Shown here piece by piece: positions 9,936 to 16,776 of a DNA stretch of 19,703 nucleotides (the stretch's first letter is position 1; the number at the start of each line of letters is the position of its first letter). The stretch spans positions 1 through 19,703 of the forward strand of contig SJRY01000006.1 in assembly GCA_011319805.1 (NCBI GenBank), given 5' to 3'. Made by a program: the position numbers and the translations under genes. The notes below the pieces were generated by a model that was not told the DNA's origin, made no database searches, and saw only the letters and a list, made by a program, of their open reading frames with translations. The DNA is from Macrocybe gigantea. Lineage: Eukaryota > Basidiomycota > Agaricomycetes > Agaricales > Callistosporiaceae.

Positions 9936-10918
9936 ATGAACTCGCCAGAAAACCACGATGCGGCGAAGAAACCAACTGTTTCCATCAATTGGCTGTTCTT
10001 CGACAAGGTGGAGCGGCCCATCAGGTGCACAGACATGCCTCTGGCCCTCTTCGATGGTTTGGTGCAAGATTCCACCGAGTTCTTCGCGAATGAAATGCGT
10101 AGGCATTATTGCTTCAATGCTGACCCCGGAACCATCATTTTTTGGCGAGTGAGTCCGTAACTAGTCGGCCTTGCACAGTTTCTCAACGTTATACAGACCA
10201 AGAAACCACTTTCTATGGATGCGGTGGGGACTTCATGGAAAGGCACTGTTAGCGAACTAGAGGCTCGTGCCTCGATAATGCTAGGCCCTCGCTGTTTCTC
10301 CAAATATTTGCAAGAAGCGGTCACCGATGCTGGTCTCGTTCATTTGGTCATTACGGCTGAGGAGCAGACCAGAAGCAATGAGGACGCAGGCTATGCTCAG
10401 GATTATCAAGGAGAGAAGATCGATGCTGCATTGGAAGAGGTGGCGAAGTCACCTCCCTTGAGGGCGCAAAAATTCGAGACAGAGGAAGAAGGCAGTAAGG
10501 TTTTCTATCGACGTCGCTGGAAAATACCATCTGACTAGCCCTTTTCACCTTATCAGCCACCTTGGCGAGTGATCCCGAGGCAGTCAAGGTCCGTGAGTGG
10601 AGGCACAAGTTGCAAAAAGCATTCCTTGGTAGAAGCATCCCAAAAGAAAAGGTATTTTGCCCAATTTTGTTCTCGTTTTGCTTTCCCTATGCTAGTTCTC
10701 TATAGGACATACCAGCTCTTGATGCTTTGTTCTCAACCGTCGAAAACTACGAGTCTATGTCCGCTGCATATCTCCAATTCTCCAAGATTGGCAAGGTCAT
10801 GAAACATATTGCGCGCCTTGATGACTGCAGCGTCCCCAAGGACGCAGAATACAAGTTCAGGGAACGCGCTAAAGCCCTTGTCGATAAATGGCATGGCATT
10901 CTGCGTGCTATACAGTAG
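9936..10918 (+). CDS. Copy B: intact Crinkler-like/TFIIS N-terminal domain protein, 272 residues
   Basis: Four exons (9936-10148, 10197-10494, 10557-10651, 10706-10918) with introns of 48, 62 and 54 nt, all with GT donors (GTGAGT, GTAAGG, GTATTT) and CAG or TAG acceptors. Every junction is in phase. The ATG at 9936 (MNSPENHDAAKKPT) is in frame. Residues 14-120 form the Crinkler-like header: SINWLFFDKVERPIRC, then TIIFWR|TKKPLS, then CFSKYLQEAV...LVHLVITAEE. An acidic/Lys linker follows. Residues about 175-268 form the TFIIS N-terminal domain: VREWRHKLQKAFLGRSIP, FSKIGKVMKHIARL, RERAKALVDKWHGIL. Copy B lacks about 190 bases present in copy A (about 8242-8434), including A's second intron. I infer a protein that meets the transcription elongation machinery; the header match is by pattern only. 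Confidence 0.8.
10636..10755 (+). repeat. 120-base tract identical to 8689-8808
   Basis: Partner of the identical tract in copy A. It includes a whole 54-base intron without a single difference, although the first and third introns of these genes have clearly diverged. Confidence 0.85.
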
Positions 10919-11543
10919 GTGGTCCGACGTGTACATAGTCGGTCATCTGCTGCTATATACGCCTCATTGAGCATAACTAGATGCTCGGGGCGCACCTCGA
11001 CCCTCTCCATCTTGGTGATGAGAGCATGATTCGACACACACCCGCTGCCTGCTTTTTTTCTCTTGCCGTTCTCATCTCGATTGCCATCGCCATGTTGAGA
11101 AGGGTATGTACCGGATGACCTACAAGACCCTAATATTTAGGACGATATGATCGGCCTGTCTTAGTTGATGCCCATCCTGATGTCCTCGGCCTTTCGCAGC
11201 TAGACCCGAAAGGGGGCGTAGAGTATCCGTGCTATCCAGTGGTTTGTCAGGGGGCACGAGGTACGGGGGCGATCTCGCACCCATTCGTCCTGCACACAAC
11301 TTGCGCTTGTTGGATTGACCTCTCGCTGATTGGATGAGACTAGACGCCTTCTGACATTGCTCGGCACTATCATACTCGCGTTTGTCCACAGTATACCGGT
11401 CGTCGTGGAAAAAGCGGTGCGGCACGCGAGCGCCAAATTAAATAAAAACAAATTCTAATAGCACAGAAGAGTACTCTCACATGACAGCTGAATAAAATAC
11501 ATTTAGGTTAGTAGTACACGATGCCAGTGCGACTTGAGAGCCG
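10919..11543. other. Convergent intergenic region
   Basis: Lies between the 3' ends of copy B (plus) and the dioxygenase gene (minus). 11070-11160 still resembles the flank of copy A. An AATAAA-type signal within AAATTAAATAAAAAC (11436-11450, plus strand) could serve polyadenylation but is 500 bases past the copy B stop. I see no gene; open frames on the minus strand near 11120-11450 lack an ATG and any recognisable motif. Confidence 0.5.
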
Positions 11544-12969
11544 TCAGTAGGCCTTGCCGAACTGAGGGATGTTGCCGTCCGGGAAGAACTGCCTAAAGAG
11601 GTCAGGGTAGTGCCTCTGCGCGACGTCGGGGTGGCTCCTAGAGAGGCGTCAAGATGTTTTTTGAGGGATTTAGATTAACGATGGAAACGTACTTTACGCG
11701 CCCGATGAGGTTGACCCTGCCAGAGGGCTCGCGGTCGAACTCTGTGAAATTGACGGCTAAAAGCTTGAAATGAGTATGGATATAATATTAAAAGGGCAAT
11801 TAGACGCACAGTCCGTGGGGGCGACTTGACCGCGTGTCTCTTTCAAAGCTAGCACCTCAGGCGGGACTAGAAACGAGGGTGAGCCCACGTACGAACGTAA
11901 CGACAAGTCAAGAAAAATACATACACTGTAACACATTCTCAGCGAGCCGGACGCTGAGCCCAATGTTCTGGAAAAAGGGAACAGAGTAGCGTGGGCCGGT
12001 GATGCCATTGGCGGAGTCGGCGCGCGGCGAGAGGACGCGATGTGAGGTGGCGCGTGCAAGGCCTTGCGTGACGAACTCGAGCGCTTTCCGATGTTGATGA
12101 CAAAGGTGCCTGGCAGTGGTGGGACGTCTATCCATTCCCCGTTGAGATTCTGAACTTGGAGGCCCTTGTGTGGCGAGGCTTGGAGCAGCTGCGACGGGAG
12201 GAACATAAATTCGAAAAGAGCGTTCGGGTCTGGCTAAATGTCAGCTGTACGCACGAAGGTCAGGAATCCGGCATCGTAGTGCGGTCCGACGCCCTGCTCG
12301 TCGTCGCCGCCGTCGACGAGCGGATACTGCACGATCTTGGCGCGGTGCTGCATCCTCTCTGGGGTGTCGTAAAAGCGGGCTATTTCGGCGGGCGAGAGGC
12401 CGAGTGCCTCAGCGAGGAGGCCGACAAACTCGTACGAGAGCGTCTGGACCTGGTCGAGGTACTGTTCAAACGTCTTGCGGAAGCCCGGGATGAGGGCCTC
12501 ATTCGGCCACTGCGCGGGGAAGGATGGGTCAAGTTTAAGCAGACTGGGGGGCGGCTTGGCCGGGCCGACAAGATGCGCAGTAGAAGCAACTCACCTGCGA
12601 GGGTCCCCACAGCCTGACGTACTCCGGATCGCCCTCCTTCCACTTGCACTCGTGGCGCGTAGCGATGTCAAACTGCTCGCGGTGGTCGACTTTGCCCTTG
12701 GTGAGCTCGGCGCCGAGGCGCGAGTAGCCGAGAAAGTGCGGCGAGTTGGCCATGCGGATGCTGAGCTTCTCGTCGTGCGGCAGCGCGAAGAGCGCGGGGA
12801 TGTAATACTCTGTGAGCGCGGATATCGTCGTTGGTGAGACGGGGTGGTTGGAGAGGTAGAGGAAGCCGACGTTGATGAGCGCGTGTCGCAGTGCGCTGAT
12901 GAATTGCGGTCGGGTGGAGGGGGAGGAGAGGAGGGAGTAGTCGAGGACGGGGATGGACGTGAAGGACAT
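11544..12969 (-). CDS. Fe(II)/2-oxoglutarate-dependent dioxygenase, isopenicillin N synthase-like
   Basis: Six exons on the minus strand: 12969-12595, 12509-12255, 12188-11925, 11866-11810, 11756-11693 and 11637-11544. Introns are 85, 66, 58, 53 and 55 nt, with consensus ends. The N-terminal DIOX_N-type region opens MSFTSIPVLDYSLLSS and continues RHALINVGFLYLSNHPVS. The iron ligands are His202 and Asp204 (GPHYDAGFLTF) and His260 (ATSHRV). Arg277 and Ser279 (GPRYSVPFF) form the 2-oxoglutarate-binding RxS motif. About 369 residues after one correction: in exon 3, near 12085, the frame slips after FVINIGK by one missing base and resumes ALEFVTQGLARATSHR. With it, all exon phases agree. The family couples O2 and 2-oxoglutarate to hydroxylation or ring formation of small molecules; substrate unknown. 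It probably acts in the cytosol, as no signal peptide is seen. Confidence 0.88.
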
Positions 12970-13571
12970 GATCGTGATTGAGTGAGGGCTACGAAATGTC
13001 CCCGGAATTTATGGAAAGAAACATATCATGAGATCCACTGTTTTGCGATTGTGAGAGGATGGCGCGATAGATAATCCACTTCGGAACACGCGTTTCCGTG
13101 ATGTCGACGTCGAGAGCCTCTCGACCCACAAACATGATCCTTCAATTTATTGCTATTGACGTTGACAAGCCAGACATTCATATCCATTTCGACTTGGCTT
13201 CTTGGCTTTCGTGAAGTCCTCCTGTGACCCTTGTGTTCGTCCGACTGGAAAAGGCGCTGACAGTCCATCCCACCCCGCCCAAGTTCGCCGTTCCCCATTA
13301 ACAACGAACGCAATATGCACCTCATCGGCATTGCGGCAGACCATGCTGCGTACGCTGACTGATGGCCTTCAGTAGAGCGAGGTGAACGAGAACGCTTTCT
13401 TTATGTCAGGACGTGTTCAAGCAGAATTTTACTGATTATAAGTAGACTATCCATGCAGTGTTCAATTCCAAGGCAATCGATACAGCGTCTGCACGTTACT
13501 GAATCTCCTTTGGCTAAATCTCTTGCTAGGAGCAGATGACGTATTCCCAGTATCATCAACGATACCATAGT
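12970..13571 (-). other. Intergenic region between the glyoxal oxidase 3' end and the dioxygenase 5' end
   Basis: About 600 bases with no gene I can support. It should contain the glyoxal oxidase terminator and the dioxygenase promoter, which on the minus strand has a weak AT-rich CCATAAATTCC about 45 bases before the ATG. Confidence 0.5.
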
Positions 13572-15579
13572 CTACAGCCTTACCCCTTGGTCTGGGACAG
13601 GAGGCGACGCGCCAGTTCCCACCATGACCTCCACTCCTTCGCTACTCACGTCGTCGATCGTCACATAAATGTACGCAGGACCGGGTGGATAAATTCTGTT
13701 GTTCGGCGGACTCCTGATCCTGAGCGAGCGCCGATCTGGGGACAGCTGTGCCTCCATGAAGACGAGCAGCGAGCTGGAATGGAACGCGTGCGAGGAAAAG
13801 CCAAGGTCCATCAGCGCGACTGCGGGATAAGAGAGTCGGGTCATCACTCGTGATACTAGAATGAGAATATGAGAATCACCTTTCAAGTTTGATGTCCTCA
13901 AATTGGGAGGGACGGAGATGCTCATTGTGAATTGAGCATTGTATAGGATCTTTTTGGGCGCGTTCAAGATTCTTGGGCGGGCGACGGTCATGTAAGGTGG
14001 GTTGAGGTACTCGACCCGGAATTCGCTGAGTAAAGGTGAGCAGCTCAGCAGACGTGTGAGGAATGTTTGAGCTCACGTATTGTAACGCGTGGTGTTAACA
14101 ACGTCTGGGTTCGGATTGGATCCTGCGATGAAAATATTGCTGAACAGCGAATGTCGGTCACTTATGCGCGAGAATGGACAGCCAGCAAAGTTACCCTTTT
14201 GGAGTCAAAGTGGCCACTGAATGATACACTCGCGCAATTTCAGACGTAGGCATGCCTTTGTTGCTGATGCGATGGCCTGGTCGTGCATCAGGAGTGTAGA
14301 GCGACGGCGTGTACCTATTGCGAAGGTGAAAAGATAAGTACCGTTAGGGACAATTAAACGCGAGCATTGAGGTACTTACGCAGGATGGTCGGCATTCGAG
14401 TTGCCAATCGGATCCGAAACGGATGCATACGCGCATAGCCTGTCTGCGCGCCATTCACAATCAGGACCTGGCCATTAGGCAGCAGGATCATCTCAGGCAT
14501 CATGCGCGGCTCCAGCATATACTCGATCTCCCACCCTTTCTGTATCCCAGCGGGCGTCAGCGTCATGCGGCTGCACTGGCTGGACGCAGGGTCTTGCGAG
14601 GATAGGCTCTCCGATGGCGCTTTGTCACTGGTGTTTGTACCTCCGCAGATGAGGACTTCAGGGATATAGAGCGGCGGTGAGAGCGGCAGGAGTGTCGCCG
14701 TTCCGTCGAAGGGATTCGTTACGCGCACGCCATTGGGAATGTCCGGAAGGACAAGTTCGGTATTTTTCTCCACGTCGTAAATGATGGTCTGGTTGTTGGA
14801 AGCCATGAACACTCTGCCGTCTGGAAGAGCGATCGTCCTGGGAAACATATTCGCAGGAAGGGTGCGCTCAAGGAACGGCGAAGATCTGGGGATACCGCCG
14901 TCTTTGGGAGGAAAGAATTCGATGCTGTTGGCCGGGTCGGTGTTGTAAAAGAGTGTCGCTTCCCTATTTCCGCCTACCACCATCTGCCGCGGGTGTAACT
15001 AGCGTCAAGTCAGCAAAACGGAATGAAAGCGTAGTCCTTACAAGCGAGCCATCAAAAATCCGCAAGGATGAAGGATACCACCTCGGCTCGACCAAGTGTA
15101 GATTGACAGGATCTTCAATGAGGGGACATCCGTCTCCTGCAGGGTTGGAACAAGGCCCAAAGAATCTGAGTGCCTGTCGGCCGTCCTCTGCTTCAGGAAT
15201 GACAGGAGCGTTTCCTCCGACACTGACCTGCGTGCAGTGAGTACACGTGAGGCTGAACAACAAAATAAGCACACACCATCGTTCCGTTGCTCAAGAAACC
15301 ACCAGACGCGCAGAACGAGTCTGAAACGACGTCTAGTGCAGTGGCGGTATTCGTCTCAAAGTTCCACAATGCGCCCCAGGCCGGATGGCCATTGACAGTG
15401 AGCGGATCGTTGCTTGCGATGTCAAAGATGATGGCAAGAGTCGGCGAAACGACCATCGCTTCAAGTGCCAACACGCCCGTAGTTCCGTTTTGCACGAAAT
15501 GCCATCCAAGTCCCCTCCCATGGCTGAGAGTTGCTGAAGCAGCGAGGAGAGGGAGCGTGCGATGAGACAACCTTACCAT
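13572..15579 (-). CDS. glx: Glyoxal oxidase, secreted copper radical oxidase
   Basis: Oxidises glyoxal-type aldehydes to acids and reduces O2 to H2O2, feeding extracellular peroxidases in lignin decay. Seven exons on the minus strand: 15579-15277, 15227-15042, 14983-14380, 14314-14195, 14139-14077, 14025-13880 and 13819-13572. Introns are 49-65 nt with consensus ends. The start at 15579 gives a short signal peptide ([20 protein letters not shown]). Radical cofactor: Cys90 (DSFCASGG) and Tyr152 ([15 protein letters not shown]). Copper ligands: Tyr395-His396 ([10 protein letters not shown]) and the first His of SSHAFHSS (about 485). It ends in the expected beta domain ([17 protein letters not shown]). 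Length is about 556 residues, as in the white-rot enzymes. One base is missing near 14420, where the frame slips before [13 protein letters not shown]; otherwise all phases agree. A TATA box lies about 60 bases upstream. Confidence 0.93.
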
Positions 15580-15638
15580 GTTGGTTTCAACTTCTGGTGA
15601 AAGTGTCGTTGTCCCTCTAGCTCCAAGACTCTGATGGA

Positions 15639-15647
15639 TTATATACC
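15639..15647 (-). promoter_or_regulatory. TATA box of the glyoxal oxidase gene
   Basis: The minus strand reads GGTATATAA about 60 bases upstream of the glyoxal oxidase ATG, a normal position for a fungal TATA box. The region to about 15868 between it and the next minus-strand gene holds no other feature I can support. Confidence 0.55.
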
Positions 15648-15868
15648 AGAAAGCCCAAGACGCAACATTCGGAGTACATGAAACGCGGATCACCATGTAA
15701 GCAGCATGCGCTGCATATCGATTGGATGCTCAGGAAATGGTTTTCTGTGGCAGCCGTGGGATTATGCTTTCAATGTTAATACATTTCGTGAATCATAGGG
15801 CGAAAAATTGCTTACGCTGAGAGCCTATAATCAATCCAGAACATGTTCCGAGGTCAGGATTGGTCGCA

Positions 15869-16491
15869 TCAGAATAAGGCCATCATATCCATCACCGTTC
15901 CCCATGTTTCCTCAAGTACGCGAACGTCAATGAGATGTCCGGAATGTAGATTACGGGGAAGCGGCGGACAATGCTTTCTATTGCCTGTCAAAGACATGAA
16001 GATCCGACGTCGTGTTTGTAGATTTTCTGTTTCCAGACCGGCCCTTTCTCCTGTGCGTGCCTTGTTAGGATGGAGAAGCTGTTTAGAGTGCATGACTCGA
16101 AGCTCGGGCAAGCATTCGGCTACATGGTGAACGGGCCTGATATCCAAAGTGCTATGGGAGATGAGGAGATGGCGGGGATTAGTCACACTTGCAAGTAGTT
16201 GTGGAAAGTCGCTGAATCGGCCGTTAGCGAGAGACTGATGCACAGCTGCGCCGACATATCCGTCATAGAGGCGATCACTAATTCCCGGAGACAAGTAATG
16301 GCGCCAAATGATGAAAAAGGGAATAGCATGACGGAGAAGGTCAACTGAGCCTACTCAGTCGATGAAGTAATATGCCGACTTGCTCTGTGAAGGAATGAAC
16401 GACTACGTCGAGCTTGTTCTGTTCAGTAGATGCTCACCTGTAAAGCCCGCTCTGCTAGACTCTCTCTCATGTTCAGGTGTTGTTTACTCAT
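15869..16491 (-). pseudogene. Unrecognised minus-strand gene, probably broken
   Basis: I do not recognise the family. An ATG at 16491 opens MSKQHLNMRESLAERALQ, followed by GTGAGC and a stop. Downstream, NKLDVVVHSFTEQVGILL is open in another frame. One base further on, VDLLRHAIPFFIIWRHYLS leads into an open frame to the stop at 15869 (ISDRLYDGYVGAAVHQSL, HVAECLPELRVMHSK, and others). The composition is Leu- and His-rich and soluble, faintly like the Leu-rich part of fungal F-box proteins, but no F-box is visible. The join between the first two pieces would need a 19-base intron, which is too short, so either bases are missing or the gene is decayed. Confidence that this was coding is moderate; in the model, low. 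Confidence 0.35.
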
Positions 16492-16776
16492 GGTATAGCG
16501 GAAGCGGTATGCGTATCCCCGTTAGAGATACTTTCTCTTTCCTCTGATTGATAGGCATGAAGAGAGTTGTAAACACCGTTTTATGACAGAAAAAATCTGC
16601 ATTTCCTGATAAGGATATACAGCCAAATGACACATTGGTGGCTGTGTTAAGTTCGAACGTAAGAACATGACCATTGTCCTCCTAATCCAAACCATCGCCA
16701 GTTATCAATGAGAAGCTACATGTAAAGAACGGTACGACCAATCAAGGCAACGCCGACACGTACCGCTGAACCACCA
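16492..16776. other. Divergent intergenic region
   Basis: About 285 AT-richer bases between the unknown minus-strand gene and the FunK1 gene. It should carry both promoters. I see no clear TATA box and no other feature. Confidence 0.45.

Larger units (their letters stand above)
9172..11160 (+). repeat. Tandem segmental duplication, unit 2
   Basis: Contains the CHAT remnant, a partly novel spacer (about 9330-9600 has no visible match in unit 1), Crinkler-like/TFIIS-N copy B and a 3' flank resembling 9000-9160. It lies head-to-tail with unit 1. Apart from the 120-base identical tract it has diverged clearly, so the duplication is not recent. Confidence 0.65.

Noticed and set aside
11120..11451. 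Two overlapping minus-strand open frames of 80-100 codons
   Set aside because: No ATG start, no recognisable motif and no splice context; part of the segment is duplicated flank of copy A.
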